DNA from: a bacterium
GTDB taxonomy: Bacteria > Desulfobacterota > Binatia > Binatales > Binataceae
Direction of reading: 5' to 3'
DNA length: 64,000 nt
Assembly: GCA_014896235.1 (NCBI GenBank)
Contig: JADBKU010000020.1
Location: forward strand, 79,304-143,303
Shown: piece after piece, positions 51,596 to 61,219 of the stretch
How positions within the stretch are numbered: the stretch's first letter is position 1
Layout of the letters: each line of letters starts with the position of its first letter
The notes under the pieces: generated by a model
Seen by the model: only the letters and a program-made list of their open reading frames with translations
The model's database searches: none
What the model was told of the DNA's origin: nothing
Program-made: the position numbers and the translations under genes

Positions 51596-52441
51596 TCAAC
51601 CGCCGCCGCGGCAAAGATGGTCGAGCGTGACCAAATGGCGTTCCGCGTCGCGCCGCCGGCCCGCGCTTTCGTAAAGTTCGGCGAGATTGCGATGCGCTTC
51701 GATCGAAAGCGGGTCGCATTGCGCCGCGCGCTCGAAGCATTGCAACGCGTTTTCGATGTCGCCCAGCCGGCGATAGATCGAGCCGAGCCTGAGGTTCACT
51801 TCAGTGTTGGCGGGCGCGAGCACCGCGGCGCCGAGCAAATGGCGCAGGGCCCCGGCCAAGTCGCCTTCGCCCTCCAGCAGCGCCGCCATCCGCAGATGCG
51901 CTGCGAAATCGCGCGGCTCGCGTTCGAGAAATTCGCTGTGGAGTTTCAGCGCGCGCAGCGGATCCGTTTCCGCCAGCCGCCGCGCCTCCTCGAACCGTTC
52001 GCGCACCCGCGCCGGCCCGAACCGATCTTCGACCTTGCCCGCCGTGCGCCGCCCGCCGAAGCGCAGCAGCAATTGGCCGGTTTCGATCTCGAAAAGCGCG
52101 TCGCCCTCGCGCATCACGATGCGGCCGTCGTCGTTGTGGAGCTTGAGCGCGCGCGGGGATGGTTGAGCCGCTTCCGCGCCGCGCGCCTCATCGACGCATC
52201 GTTTGAGCGCGCCGAGCCGCCGCCGCGGCGGGAGCAACTCCTTCGCCATCCGCATCAGCAGCAGGTCGTTGAAATTGAAACGGAAACGCCGGCCGCGCGC
52301 CGCAGATGGCGCCACCAGCCGCCGCCTCACCCAATAACGGATTCGATCCGGAGAAACCGCAAGGATGCGCGCGGCCGCGCGCGTCGAAAAGGTCTGTCGT
52401 TCCAGGATTTCGCTCCCGCCCGCAGTCGCCGCCACGCGCAC
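51596..52441 (-). CDS. MerR-type HTH fused to TPR repeats
   Basis: A 281-residue protein. The N-terminal ~75 residues form a MerR-like winged helix (FSTRAAARILAVSPDRIRYW, then FNFNDLLLMRMAKELL). The C-terminal half carries tetratricopeptide repeats (AAHLRMAALLEGEGDLAGAL, NLRLGSIYRRLGDIENALQC, AHRNLAELYESAGRRRDAER). It is probably a regulator that senses or assembles with proteins through its TPRs. No neighbouring target gene is obvious. Confidence 0.85.
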   Translation of the reverse strand: MRVAATAGGSEILERQTFSTRAAARILAVSPDRIRYWVRRRLVAPSAARGRRFRFNFNDLLLMRMAKELLPPRRRLGALKRCVDEARGAEAAQPSPRALKLHNDDGRIVMREGDALFEIETGQLLLRFGGRRTAGKVEDRFGPARVRERFEEARRLAETDPLRALKLHSEFLEREPRDFAAHLRMAALLEGEGDLAGALRHLLGAAVLAPANTEVNLRLGSIYRRLGDIENALQCFERAAQCDPLSIEAHRNLAELYESAGRRRDAERHLVTLDHLCRGGG

Positions 52442-52506
52442 GAGTATAGAAAGCGGCTACTGAACCATCAACGCGCCGCGATGCAGATTTCTTAACAGGC
52501 GCCGGA

Positions 52507-52917
52507 CTAATCCAGTTCCTTAAGCCCGCGAATCATCCGCACGACTGATTCCACGGCGTGCTTGGCGTTGTCGATTCGATCGAGCGCCTGCATCCGATCC
52601 ATCCCCGGTCCGGTCACGCCCAAGCCGACCGGCTTGTCGAATTCGAGCGCGAGATCGACCGCCGCCCCTGCCGTCGCGCCCGCGATCAGCTCGTCGTGTC
52701 CGGTGTCGCCCTTGATCACCGCGCCGATCATCACGACGCCATCGACATCCTTGCGCTTGAGCAGCTTTTTGACCGCCAGCGGCATGTCGAAAACGCCCGG
52801 CACATGAACTATCCGGACGACTTCGGCGCCGAGGAATTCGGCGTGCCGGCGCGCCCGCTCGGCCATCAGCGACGTCACGTCGAAGTTGAAGTCCGCAACC
52901 ACCAGCGCGATTTTCAA
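52507..52917 (-). CDS. ribH: 6,7-dimethyl-8-ribityllumazine synthase
   Basis: A 136-residue lumazine synthase, penultimate step of riboflavin synthesis. [16 protein letters not shown] binds the substrate, [15 protein letters not shown] and [20 protein letters not shown] (with catalytic His in TGHD) are signature blocks. It is shorter than the E. coli enzyme and reminiscent of archaeal forms. The start overlaps the hisF stop by four bases, an unusual histidine-riboflavin operon. Confidence 0.9.
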   Translation of the reverse strand: MKIALVVADFNFDVTSLMAERARRHAEFLGAEVVRIVHVPGVFDMPLAVKKLLKRKDVDGVVMIGAVIKGDTGHDELIAGATAGAAVDLALEFDKPVGLGVTGPGMDRMQALDRIDNAKHAVESVVRMIRGLKELD

Positions 52918-53714
52918 TTGGCGCTCCTTTCCATCTCCGGCGCGTCGCGCACCTCGACTCCGTGCGCGCGCAAATACCGCTTCAACGACGGTATCGGATA
53001 CTCCCCATAATGGACGATCGAGGCGACGATCGCCGCGTCCGCCCCTCCCGCCGTGAATCCTTCCAGCAGATGGCGCGGCTCGCCCGCGCCGCCCGACGCG
53101 ATTACCGGAATTCCCACTCCATCCGCAATCATCCGCGTGATTTCAAGGTCATAGCCCGACTTCGCGCCGTCCTGATCGATCGAATTGATGCACAACTCGC
53201 CCGCGCCCAGCGACTCGCCTTCGCGCGCCCAATTGAACGCGTCGCGCCCGGTGGGCGTGCGTCCGCCGTCGATCACCACTTCGCATCCGGAGGGAAATTC
53301 CGCGCTGACCGGCCGCCTCTTCACCTGCATCGAGAGCACGATGCACTGGCTGCCGAAGGCGCGGGCCCCCTCCGCGATAATCCGCGGATTGCGCACCGCG
53401 CCTGAATCAATCGAGACCTTCTCGGCCCCCGCCAGCAAGACCGCGCGCATATCTTCGACAGTGCGCAGACCGCCGCCGACGCTGAAGGGGATGAAAATTT
53501 CGCGCGCGACGGCGCGGACCACCTCGATCATAATTCCCCGGCGCTCGTTCGACGCCGTGATGTCGTAAAAGACGATTTCGTCGGCGCCCTGCTCGTAGTA
53601 ATAGCGCGCCATCGCCACCGGATCGCCGACATCGACGTTGTTCAGGAACCGTACGCCCTTGGTGACCTTGCCGTCGCGCACGTCCAAGCACGGAATTATC
53701 CGCTTCGCCAGCAT
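52914..53714 (-). CDS. hisF: Imidazole glycerol phosphate synthase cyclase subunit
   Basis: A 266-residue TIM-barrel cyclase that makes IGP and AICAR from PRFAR using ammonia from HisH. Catalytic Asp residues are in [16 protein letters not shown] and [13 protein letters not shown]; phosphate sites are [13 protein letters not shown] and [13 protein letters not shown]. hisH lies five bases upstream and ribH overlaps at the end. Confidence 0.96.
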   Translation of the reverse strand: MLAKRIIPCLDVRDGKVTKGVRFLNNVDVGDPVAMARYYYEQGADEIVFYDITASNERRGIMIEVVRAVAREIFIPFSVGGGLRTVEDMRAVLLAGAEKVSIDSGAVRNPRIIAEGARAFGSQCIVLSMQVKRRPVSAEFPSGCEVVIDGGRTPTGRDAFNWAREGESLGAGELCINSIDQDGAKSGYDLEITRMIADGVGIPVIASGGAGEPRHLLEGFTAGGADAAIVASIVHYGEYPIPSLKRYLRAHGVEVRDAPEMERSAN

Positions 53715-53718
53715 CGCG

Positions 53719-54339
53719 TCAGAACTCCATCCGGCAGAAATTATCCAGCATCCTGAGCCCCATCGGGCCGCTTTTCTCCAGATGGAACTGTGTCGCCATC
53801 ACGTTGCCGCGTGCGATCGCCGCCGTGAAAACCACGCCGTGGTCGCTGGTCGCGATCGTTACCGCCTGGTCGTCCGGCACGGGATAATAGGAATTGACGA
53901 AATAGAAATGCGAATTGTCGGGCACACCCGCGAACAGCGGATGCGGCCGCGTCTGGCGCACGCGATTCCACCCGATTTGCGGCGCCTTGAGCGGACGGCC
54001 ATCGACCGAATGGGGAAAACGAACCACGCGGCCCGGGATGATCTCCAAGCAGTCGGCGGCATCCTCCTCGCTGCGCTCAAAGAGCACCTGAATTCCGATG
54101 CAGATGCCGAGAAACGGCTTGCCCGCGCCGATCACGTCGTCGCGCAAGACCCGATCGAGGCCGAGATTGCGAAGATTTTCCATCGTCGCGCCGGCCGCGC
54201 CGACGCCCGGCAGGATAACCCGCTCGGCCGCGCGAATAGCTTCGGGCCGGTCGGTGATTTCCGACCGATGTCCCAGATGACCGAGTGCGCTGGCGACGCT
54301 GGTCAGGTTTCCGGCCCGATAATCGACGATGGCGATCAT
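53719..54339 (-). CDS. hisH: Imidazole glycerol phosphate synthase glutaminase subunit
   Basis: A 206-residue class I glutamine amidotransferase. [16 protein letters not shown] is the oxyanion region, [13 protein letters not shown] holds the nucleophilic Cys, and [12 protein letters not shown] supplies His and Glu. It partners HisF encoded next. The start [12 protein letters not shown] is at the divergent region with the 54594 gene. Confidence 0.96.
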   Translation of the reverse strand: MIAIVDYRAGNLTSVASALGHLGHRSEITDRPEAIRAAERVILPGVGAAGATMENLRNLGLDRVLRDDVIGAGKPFLGICIGIQVLFERSEEDAADCLEIIPGRVVRFPHSVDGRPLKAPQIGWNRVRQTRPHPLFAGVPDNSHFYFVNSYYPVPDDQAVTIATSDHGVVFTAAIARGNVMATQFHLEKSGPMGLRMLDNFCRMEF

Positions 54340-54439
54340 GCGCGTAACTCCGAATCGGGAATCATAGCGGCATCACGCCCGCTAAAACAGGCTCCACTTG
54401 TCTGATTATAGCGGATATCGCCTCCACCAGAGTATCGGC

Positions 54440-54560
54440 TGAGAATCGTCGAGTTGGCGCGCGAGCGCCGAGCTGGGCGCGCAGATCGCCGAAATCCATC
54501 GCCGCCTGCGCTCAACCTACGAACGGCAAACCCGAGTGGGGTGCGCCCTAGTCCACATAA
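54440..54560 (+). pseudogene. Possible IS3-type OrfB N-terminal remnant
   Basis: One + strand frame reads AELGAQIAEIHRRLRSTYE followed by RVG and later VHISRR, resembling the start of IS3-family OrfB (QIxEIHRxSRGTYG, RVHxEL). It is short, without start or stop context, and lies 450 bases from an IS3-type C-terminal remnant on the other strand. The call is weak. Confidence 0.3.
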
Positions 54561-54593
54561 GCCGGCGATAGTCAGCCAATTCGGTTTCAAAAT

Positions 54594-54891
54594 ATGCGGC
54601 GCTTGATCAAGATTACGCTAGTCATGCTGTTTCTACTTGGGTTGTGTGGGTGCATGGGCCCGGATTTCGGCTCAGGTTACGGCTATCCTTCGTTTGGCTA
54701 TGCTCCCTATTCATATGGATGGATGGCCGGCGTATGGTGGAGAATACGCTCCGACTTTCGCGAGATTCCACCCGTGGGAGATACACAACCAGTTTGGCCA
54801 CGAAAATAATTTCTTCCGCGAAGATGACGGATTCGGTCGTTTCGGCGGCTTTGGCGACCGTTGGGGAGGCTACCACGGCGATGATCACTGA
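54594..54891 (+). pseudogene. Small lipoprotein, frameshifted at a GGAT repeat
   Basis: It starts MRRLIKITLVMLFLLGLCGC, a lipoprotein signal with a lipobox-like LCGC, then a Gly/Tyr-rich stretch (GSGYGYPSFGYAPYSYGW). At TATGGATGGATGG (about 54713-54725) the frame changes. Removing one GGAT unit continues as WPAYGGEYAPTFARF and on to a Gly/Asp-rich end at 54891 (DRWGGYHGDD). The unshifted frame stops at 54809. It may be a real slippage mutation, phase variation or a sequencing slip. The function is unknown. Confidence 0.55.
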
Positions 54892-55002
54892 CTAACAGAT
54901 CTGGCCTACCCCTTTTGGTATCCCAGTAGTAATATAGTGTCGGCCGGTGTTTCGGTTCATTTTTCCTTCCTTAGCTTTTTTGGCTCCGCCCTTCATGATC
55001 TA

Positions 55003-55420
55003 AGGGCGGACGAAAACGATCAGGTTTTGGTCCGAGGTCGAAGCGCGTTGGGCCGCGCCGGACGTCGCCTGGTTTGCTGGCCAAGCGGTGCGCGCGATGG
55101 CCGAGATCCTCTGATTCCTTGCTGCGAACTCCTCCGCTGTAAGGTGGCCCAGACGCGAATGCGGCCGTTCGCGGTTGTATTCGATGCGCCACTTCTCGAT
55201 CTTGTTGCGCGCGCCGCTGAGCGAGACGAAGACGTGTTCGTTGGGCGCTCCTCGCGCAGCCGACCGTTGGAGCTTTCGATGAAGGCGTTCCGAATCGGCT
55301 TGCCCGGCTCGACGAATTACAGCTTCACGCCGCGCGCGAACGCCTCTTCCGCCGATCAGCCGGTCGTGCACGAAGTCGAGCGCCCTCGCTTCGTTTGCCG
55401 CGCGCGGCCCGCTACACGAC
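55003..55420 (-). pseudogene. IS3-family transposase OrfB, C-terminal remnant
   Basis: On the - strand RNKIEKWRIEYNRERPHSRL and GHLTAEEFAARN are the classic IS3 integrase C-terminus, preceded by ERLHRKLQRSAARGAPNEHV in place of IESFNGRLRxExLNEH, i.e. with decay of the catalytic Glu region. No N-terminal half or intact ends are adjacent. It is a dead IS copy. Confidence 0.75.
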
Positions 55421-55455
55421 CGTTTGCGCCCGGTCCGCACGGTTTTCGCGACACG

Positions 55456-56238
55456 CTATTGCATGATCAGGCCGCCGTCGGGATGGAGAATCGAGCCGGT
55501 GAAGTAACTGCCCTCTTCGCTAGCGAGAAACAGGGCAGTGTTCGCGACATCGACCGGCTTGCCGACTCGGCGCAGCGGCGCATGGCCGATCATCCGGCCG
55601 AAATTGGCGCTCTCACGCAGATCCTTGGTCATCGGCGTGTCGATAACGCCGGGTCCAATTGCGTTGCAGTTGATATTGAAGCGGCCCAATTCGAGCGCCA
55701 TGTTCTTCATCAACATCCAGACGCCCGCCTTGCTGACGGCATATTCGCCTGAACCCTTGATCGGAACCTTCGCCGCGCCCGACGCGATCGCGATAATCTT
55801 GCCGCCGTCGCCCTGCGCGATCATCTGTTTGGCCGCGGCCTGGCAGCATAGGAAGCAGCCGTCGAGGTTGATCGCCATCAGCCGGCGCCATTCTTCGAAT
55901 GGAATTTCATGCAGCAGCTTGTGGACGACCTCGCCCTCGCCGTAACGCGCGTGCGAGACGCCCGCCGCGGCCAGCAGAATATCCAGCCGGCCCAGTTCCG
56001 CGACGGTCCGGGCGACCATCGCATTGACCTGCGCCGGATCGCTCACGTCAACCTGAATCGCGACCGCCTTGCGTCCGAGCTTGCGGACCGCAGCGGCGGT
56101 TTCTTCGGCCTGAGCAGCCTGGCGGTCGGCAACGGCGACATTGGCGCCCTCTTCGGCGAAGCGGATCGCGCTGGCGCGGCCGATGCCGCTGGCGCCCCCG
56201 GTGATCAGGGCGTTTTTGCCCTCCAGTCTGAGACTCAT
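55456..56238 (-). CDS. SDR-family oxidoreductase
   Basis: A 260-residue classical short-chain dehydrogenase. ALITGGASGIGRASAIRFAE is the NAD(P) site, LLAAAGVSHA the NNAG-like block, and catalytic Tyr-Lys are in GEYAVSKAG. The C-terminal FLASEEGSYFTGSILHPDGG is typical. The acidic residue after the second strand (VAVADRQ) favours NAD. The substrate is unknown. Start 56238 is chosen on family length. Confidence 0.93.
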   Translation of the reverse strand: MSLRLEGKNALITGGASGIGRASAIRFAEEGANVAVADRQAAQAEETAAAVRKLGRKAVAIQVDVSDPAQVNAMVARTVAELGRLDILLAAAGVSHARYGEGEVVHKLLHEIPFEEWRRLMAINLDGCFLCCQAAAKQMIAQGDGGKIIAIASGAAKVPIKGSGEYAVSKAGVWMLMKNMALELGRFNINCNAIGPGVIDTPMTKDLRESANFGRMIGHAPLRRVGKPVDVANTALFLASEEGSYFTGSILHPDGGLIMQ

Positions 56239-56465
56239 CGCAAAAATATTCTCCGCATCATTGCGCCCGTCCGCATCGCGGCCGTGGCGCGAAATTATCG
56301 ACGTTCCCGTAGTTATCACGCCCGCCGCCGTGTCTACCAGCGAACCCGCTCGGCATGCGCGCGGTTGTCGGGGCGGGCGGGGATGTATTATCTGTCAGGC
56401 GAAGAGACGGAAAAGCGCCGCCGCTCAAGCGGCGCGCGGATTCCGCGGATGGGAGCAGCGTCAGG

Positions 56466-57353
56466 ATGGAGCATGCGCAAGCGGCTACCGCGGCAGCGGA
56501 GCCGACCAGCCGATACACGACGATCAACGGGCTGAGACTGCACTATCTCGATTGGGGCGGCGATTCCTCGCGCCATACGATCGTCCTTGTGCACGGCGGC
56601 ACGGCCCACGCGCATTGGTGGGACGCGGTCGCGCCGCTACTTCTGCCGTACGGACGCGTAGTCGCCTTCGATTTTCGCGGCCACGGACGCAGCGAATGGC
56701 CCCGGCCTGCGGCGTACGGACCGCAAGCGCATATTTCCGACCTGCGCGAATTCATCGCACGCCATCTGCAAGCGCCGGTCGTGCTGGTGGGCCATTCGAT
56801 GGGCGGCGAGCTGTCGCTGCGCATCGTCGTGCGCCATCCGGAACTGATCGAGGGTTTCGTCTCGATCGACGCGCCCGCCGGCGGCCCGCCCCTGCTGACG
56901 CGCCTGAAGTGGCGATGGAAACGGCGCCGCCAAGGCGGACCGCGGCCGGAATTCGCCAGCGCGGAGGAATTGATCCGGCGGTTCAGGCTCTCGCCGCCAG
57001 GGCATAATTTGACCGGGGAACAAATCGCGGAACTCGCTCTCAAGGGCGCTGAACAGTTGCCGAACGGGCGATGGGCGTTTCGGTTCGATCCGGAGGCGCG
57101 CGCCTGGCCGCATCGGCGGCGCGATTGGGGCCGAGTTTCGCTGCGCAAAATTTCCCGGCCGACCCTGATAATTCGCGGACGGCACAGCGCGCTGATGACG
57201 CCGGCGGCGGCGCGCCGGATGCATCGGCGGACGCCCGGCGCACGCTTCGTCGAAATCCACGACGCGCACCATCACGTGCCGCTCGACAATCCGCAGGCGA
57301 CGGCGGCGGCGATTGGCGAGTTTATCGAAGGGCTGGAAAGAGGAGCGCGGTAG
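56466..57353 (+). CDS. Alpha/beta hydrolase
   Basis: A 295-residue hydrolase: IVLVHGGTAHAHWWDAVAP (oxyanion), VLVGHSMGGELSLR (nucleophile Ser), ISRPTLIIRGRHSALMTP (acid region, Asp replaced by His/Ser neighbours) and HDAHHHVPLDNP (catalytic His). A basic insert, LKWRWKRRRQGG, forms the cap. The start MEHAQAATAA at 56466 follows GTCAGG. The substrate is unknown. Confidence 0.88.
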   Translation: MEHAQAATAAAEPTSRYTTINGLRLHYLDWGGDSSRHTIVLVHGGTAHAHWWDAVAPLLLPYGRVVAFDFRGHGRSEWPRPAAYGPQAHISDLREFIARHLQAPVVLVGHSMGGELSLRIVVRHPELIEGFVSIDAPAGGPPLLTRLKWRWKRRRQGGPRPEFASAEELIRRFRLSPPGHNLTGEQIAELALKGAEQLPNGRWAFRFDPEARAWPHRRRDWGRVSLRKISRPTLIIRGRHSALMTPAAARRMHRRTPGARFVEIHDAHHHVPLDNPQATAAAIGEFIEGLERGAR

Positions 57354-57418
57354 CGTCGCGGCGCTTGCGCTTTATTGCAAGCGCCGTGACGCGCGCCGGG
57401 CGCGAGGCGACGCCGCGG

Positions 57419-57763
57419 TCAGGCTCGCATGAGCCATTCGCTCAGATCGACGGACAGCGCTTCGCCGTCGGTAAGCATCAACGACTTCGGCGAGCGCCGC
57501 AGTTGCACCTTGTTGGGATCCAGATCGCGCGGCAACAGGTAAATCAGGTCGCCCGCGAAGAGCGACACCACACGGACACGCTCATCGCCGTGGCGCTCCG
57601 CGCCGGAAATTTCATAGGGACTCAGATGGAACGGGTAGCCGCGCACGCGGACGGCAACGTCGTCGTATTCCTCGATCACGCCGACGAAGAAGCGGGTGTT
57701 GTCGTCTTTGAAAAGCTTGCGATCAACGATCAAAACGCGATCGCCGTCTTTGAGCGCCGGCAT
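57419..57763 (-). CDS. Small protein of unknown function
   Basis: A 114-residue protein, MPALKDGDRVLIVDRKLF, then FVGVIEEYDDVAVRVRGYPF, SPYEISGAERHGDERVRVVS and YLLPRDLDPNKV. The repeated beta strands suggest a small barrel, possibly RNA- or ligand-binding. I do not recognise the family. Start 57763 is preferred to the Met two codons upstream. Confidence 0.6.
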   Translation of the reverse strand: MPALKDGDRVLIVDRKLFKDDNTRFFVGVIEEYDDVAVRVRGYPFHLSPYEISGAERHGDERVRVVSLFAGDLIYLLPRDLDPNKVQLRRSPKSLMLTDGEALSVDLSEWLMRA

Positions 57764-57849
57764 GCACAACCCTCCCCGTTCCGCTTGGCGGCGCTGGGCC
57801 GCAGTTGAATTGTACCCATCCGGCGGAGTTAATGCGACGCGCCGCGAAG

Positions 57850-58956
57850 TCAGGCCGATTTCGCCGGCGCAGGACGCGATCTGGGCGGCGTCGCAGCCAG
57901 TCGCGACGGAAAATAGCGCCGCCGAAGCCAGCCGGAGACGTCCACCAGCGCGATCATCACCGGCACTTCGATAAGCGGCCCGATTACGGCGGCGAAAGCT
58001 TCCCCGCTGCCGATTCCGAACGCGCCGACGGCGACCGCGATCGCCAGCTCGAAGTTGTTCGAGGCCGCGGTGAACGACAAAGTGCAGCAGCGTGGATAGT
58101 CGGCGCCAGCCCGCGCGCTCATCGCGAACGACAGCGCGAACATAATCGCGAAATAGAGCGCGAGCGGAACGGCGACGCGAAGCACATCAAGCGGCAGTTC
58201 CACGATCGCGCGGCCGTTGATCGAGAACATCACGACGATTGTGAAAAGCAGCGCGGCGAGCGTAAGCGGCGCGATTCGCGGAATGAATTCGCCGTAGTAC
58301 CAATCGCGGCCGCGGAGCCGGGTAAGCACGAGCCAGGTCGCCAGTCCGGCGGCAAACGGCACGCCCAGATAAAGTCCGACACTCGCCGCGATCTCGCCGA
58401 TCGTCACATGGACCGCGGCGCCGGCGATTCCCAGCCATTCCGGTACGACCTTGATAAAGAACCACGCGTACAGGGAATAGAAGAGCACCTGGAAAATCGA
58501 GTTGAAGGCGACCAGGCCGGCGCAATAATCGGGATCGCCGGCGGCGAGATCGTTCCATACGATCACCATCGCGATACAGCGCGCAAGCCCAATCAGGATG
58601 AGCCCGACCATGTATTGCGGATGGCCGCGCAGAAAGATTACCGCCAGGGCGAACATCAGGATTGGGCCGATGATCCAGTTCTGAACGAGCGAAAGCGCAA
58701 GGATTTTCCAGTCGCGGAAAACGTCGAACAACTCGTCGTAGCGGACGCGCGCCAGGGGCGGATACATCATCACGATCAGGCCGGCGGCGATCGGAATCGA
58801 GGTCGTGCCGACGCTCAGCGCGTCGAACAGCCGATGCATCCCCGGAAAGGCGTAGCCGAGCGCAACGCCGGCGGCGATCGCGAGGAAAATCCAGAGCGTG
58901 AGCAGGCGATCGCGAACCGACAACTTGCGGATCACGCCCGCGGCTTCAACTTCCAT
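57850..58956 (-). CDS. acr3: Arsenite efflux transporter Acr3
   Basis: A 368-residue ten-helix transporter of the ACR3 family that exports As(III) (and often Sb(III)). [40 protein letters not shown] with the conserved membrane Cys, [17 protein letters not shown] and [15 protein letters not shown] with the conserved Glu identify it. It is the last gene of the arsR-arsC-acr3 operon on the - strand, ~57 bases after arsC. Confidence 0.96.
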   Translation of the reverse strand: MEVEAAGVIRKLSVRDRLLTLWIFLAIAAGVALGYAFPGMHRLFDALSVGTTSIPIAAGLIVMMYPPLARVRYDELFDVFRDWKILALSLVQNWIIGPILMFALAVIFLRGHPQYMVGLILIGLARCIAMVIVWNDLAAGDPDYCAGLVAFNSIFQVLFYSLYAWFFIKVVPEWLGIAGAAVHVTIGEIAASVGLYLGVPFAAGLATWLVLTRLRGRDWYYGEFIPRIAPLTLAALLFTIVVMFSINGRAIVELPLDVLRVAVPLALYFAIMFALSFAMSARAGADYPRCCTLSFTAASNNFELAIAVAVGAFGIGSGEAFAAVIGPLIEVPVMIALVDVSGWLRRRYFPSRLAATPPRSRPAPAKSA

Positions 58957-59013
58957 CGAATGGCCCCCGATAACTGCGGCGCTGATGACGCGCCGATTCC
59001 GGCCGCCGCGGCG

Positions 59014-59532
59014 TCATTCCGATTCTCCATCCGGCGGTCGGCGTGCGCCGATTTCGCGCAGCCGCCGCTCGAGCGCCATGCGGTCGAGCGATTCGAACGG
59101 CAGACTGACGAAAATTTTGATGCGGTTTTCGAGTTCGGTGTAGATACGCAGGAAGAAGCGACGGCGCTGTTCATCCTCGCCGACGAACGCGGCTGGATCG
59201 CTGACTCCCCAATGCGCGGTCAGCGGCTGCCCGGGCCACACCGGACACATCTCGCCGGCGGCGCGATCGCACACCGTGAAAACGAAATCGAGCGGCGGAC
59301 CGCCGGGCGCGGCGAATTCATCCCAGCTTTTGCTGCGCAGGCCGGAGGTGTCGTAATTGAGGTCGGCGAGCACCCGCAGCGTCATCGGATTGACCGCACC
59401 CGCCGGATGGCTGCCGGCGCTGAAGGCGCGGAACCTGCCCCCGCCCCATCGGTTGAGCGCGCACTCGGCCATCACGCTGCGGGCGGAGTTGCCGGTGCAG
59501 AGAAAGAGCGCGTTGAAGACGCGGCCGCTCAT
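59014..59532 (-). CDS. arsC: Thioredoxin-type arsenate reductase (LMW phosphatase fold)
   Basis: A 172-residue enzyme reducing As(V) to As(III) for export by Acr3. The P-loop FLCTGNSARSVMAE holds the nucleophile Cys and Arg; the second region DFVFTVCDRAAGEMCPVWPG holds the Cys relay pair (CDRAAGEMC); Asp in HWGVSDPAAF completes the active site. The start overlaps the arsR stop by four bases. Confidence 0.94.
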   Translation of the reverse strand: MSGRVFNALFLCTGNSARSVMAECALNRWGGGRFRAFSAGSHPAGAVNPMTLRVLADLNYDTSGLRSKSWDEFAAPGGPPLDFVFTVCDRAAGEMCPVWPGQPLTAHWGVSDPAAFVGEDEQRRRFFLRIYTELENRIKIFVSLPFESLDRMALERRLREIGARRPPDGESE

Positions 59533-59888
59533 CGGGATTTCGTCGCGCGTCGACGCGGCGCTTCGACAGCCGGAACGCATCCCGCCGGAGCGCACAGTTC
59601 GGCTTTGCCGCCGCAACAATTGTGCGTGAGATAATCGACCAGCCCCGCCATCGCGGCGAAGTTGGCGCGGTAGATTATCGAACGGCTCTGTCGGCGCGAC
59701 GCGACGAGGCCGGCGAAACGAAGCTGGCTCAAATGGAACGATAGCGTCGGCGACGGCAGGCCGAGGCGGCGTCCGATCTCGCCCGCGGCGATTCCTTCAG
59801 GGCCGGCCTCGACCAGCAAGCGGAAGATATCGAGGCGCGTATCCTGCGCGAGCGCGGCAAGTCCGGCGATTACAGCCGATTTCTTCAT
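59529..59888 (-). CDS. arsR: ArsR-family arsenic-responsive repressor
   Basis: A 119-residue winged-helix repressor: AALAQDTRLDIFRLLVEAG, then LGLPSPTLSFHLSQLRFAGL (recognition helix) and RRQSRSIIYRANFAAM (wing). C-terminal Cys in THNCCGGKAELC and PAGC are likely As(III) ligands. Start 59888 follows a promoter containing TATAAT; the longer frame to 59975 is rejected. Confidence 0.93.
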   Translation of the reverse strand: MKKSAVIAGLAALAQDTRLDIFRLLVEAGPEGIAAGEIGRRLGLPSPTLSFHLSQLRFAGLVASRRQSRSIIYRANFAAMAGLVDYLTHNCCGGKAELCAPAGCVPAVEAPRRRATKSR

Positions 59889-59930
59889 ATTTCGATAATT
59901 ATAAAAGCCTTGTGAGAAACGCAACCGCGG
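59889..59930 (-). promoter_or_regulatory. ars operon promoter
   Basis: On the - strand TATAAT (complement near 59899-59904) sits ~10-15 bases before the arsR ATG, with a GTTGCG-type -35 about 16 bases upstream. The overlapping ATAATTAT palindrome is a plausible ArsR operator. The transcript leader would be very short. Confidence 0.5.
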
Positions 59931-59981
59931 AGAGCGGATTTTCCAGCAAACTCCACCTTCCGCGGCTGGCCGCAAAACGCC

Positions 59982-61145
59982 TCAGAGCGAGGCGTAAAGC
60001 GCGTCGAGCAGCGCGCGCGGACGCGGATCGACGATGATGTACGGCCCCATCTTGTTCATCACGTAGCCGAAGCCGATTTTCGCATCGGGATCGGCGAAGC
60101 CGAGCGAACCGCCGGCGCCGGGATGCCCAAAAGCGCGCGGGCTTGGGCCGAACGGATCGTCGGGCTTGGTGAGCATGAAGCCGGTGCTGAAACGGGTCGT
60201 GATCAGCAGCACCTCGTCCTGGCCGAACGATTCCTCGGTATAGGCGCGCTGAATCGCATCGGGCGAAAGCACGCGGACGCCGTCCACTTCGCCGCCACGC
60301 GCCAGCGCGCCGTAGAGGCGGGCCAGTGCGCGGGCGTTGGTATGGCCGTTGGCGGCGGGAATTTCAGCGCCGCGCCAGGCGCGGCCGTTGACCGCGCCGA
60401 GCTTCATCGGCGTGGCGGGATTATTGAAAGCCTTGGCCGTGACGGAGTCGGGATGCTCCTGCGAATACTTGAAGAGGTTGACGGCGCCCGGCGGAGGCGG
60501 CGGCGACGCGAGCATCGTGGCGCAGCGCGCGTCCTCGCTCGCGGCGAGGCCGATATGGCAATCGATGCCGAGCGGGCGGGCGATTTCGTCGCGAAAGAAG
60601 GCGCCGACGCTTTTGCCTGCGATGCGGCGAATCACCTCGCCGACCAGCCATCCGATCGTAATCGCGTGATAGCCGTGGCGCGCGCCGGGCGTCCACCACG
60701 GCTCATCGGCGGCGAGCGCGGCGGCCATCCGGTTCCAGTCGTAAATCGCGTCGTCGGGGAGCGGCGCATGAATCGCGGGCAGGCCGGCGCGATGATTGGT
60801 CAACTGGCGCACGGTGATGCGCTCCTTGCCGGCTTGGCCGAATTCGGGCCAGTACTTCACGACCGGCGCGTCGAGATCGAGCTTGCCCTGATCGACCAGC
60901 CGATGCGCGCACATCGCGAGCATCCCCTTGGTCGTGGAAAAGACGTTGACGATCGTGTCGCGGGTCCACGGGCGCGTGCGCTCTTTGTCGGTATGGCCGG
61001 CCCAGATATCGATCACGCCGCGGCCGTCGATCACAACCGCAAGCGCGGCGCCGTATTCGTTGCGCGTGGCGAAGTTTTCGGCGAAAGCGTCCTTGACGCG
61101 GGCGAAGCGCGGGTCGCAGTGGCCCTCGATCGCGAGACTGCTCAT
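59982..61145 (-). CDS. Serine hydrolase of the class C beta-lactamase/esterase family
   Basis: A 387-residue protein with the penicillin-binding fold. SxxK motif is VFSTTKGMLAM, the Tyr motif GARHGYHAITIGWLVG (Y-x-A as in EstB esterases), and FGHPGAGGSLGFAD replaces KTG. It has no signal peptide, so it is probably a cytoplasmic esterase and not a lactamase. It lies between the ars operon and arsS without obvious link. Confidence 0.88.
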   Translation of the reverse strand: MSSLAIEGHCDPRFARVKDAFAENFATRNEYGAALAVVIDGRGVIDIWAGHTDKERTRPWTRDTIVNVFSTTKGMLAMCAHRLVDQGKLDLDAPVVKYWPEFGQAGKERITVRQLTNHRAGLPAIHAPLPDDAIYDWNRMAAALAADEPWWTPGARHGYHAITIGWLVGEVIRRIAGKSVGAFFRDEIARPLGIDCHIGLAASEDARCATMLASPPPPPGAVNLFKYSQEHPDSVTAKAFNNPATPMKLGAVNGRAWRGAEIPAANGHTNARALARLYGALARGGEVDGVRVLSPDAIQRAYTEESFGQDEVLLITTRFSTGFMLTKPDDPFGPSPRAFGHPGAGGSLGFADPDAKIGFGYVMNKMGPYIIVDPRPRALLDALYASL

Positions 61146-61219
61146 GGCTTAACTCCCGGAGAGGATTTGAATGCGGTCATAGCACGCTGCGGCGCCGCGC
61201 CGCCATCGTGCGAACTAAC

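Noticed and set aside
54336..54590. 84-codon - strand frame before the lipoprotein gene
   Set aside because: It has no motif and low coding character; the region is the divergent promoter area with a possible IS3 remnant.
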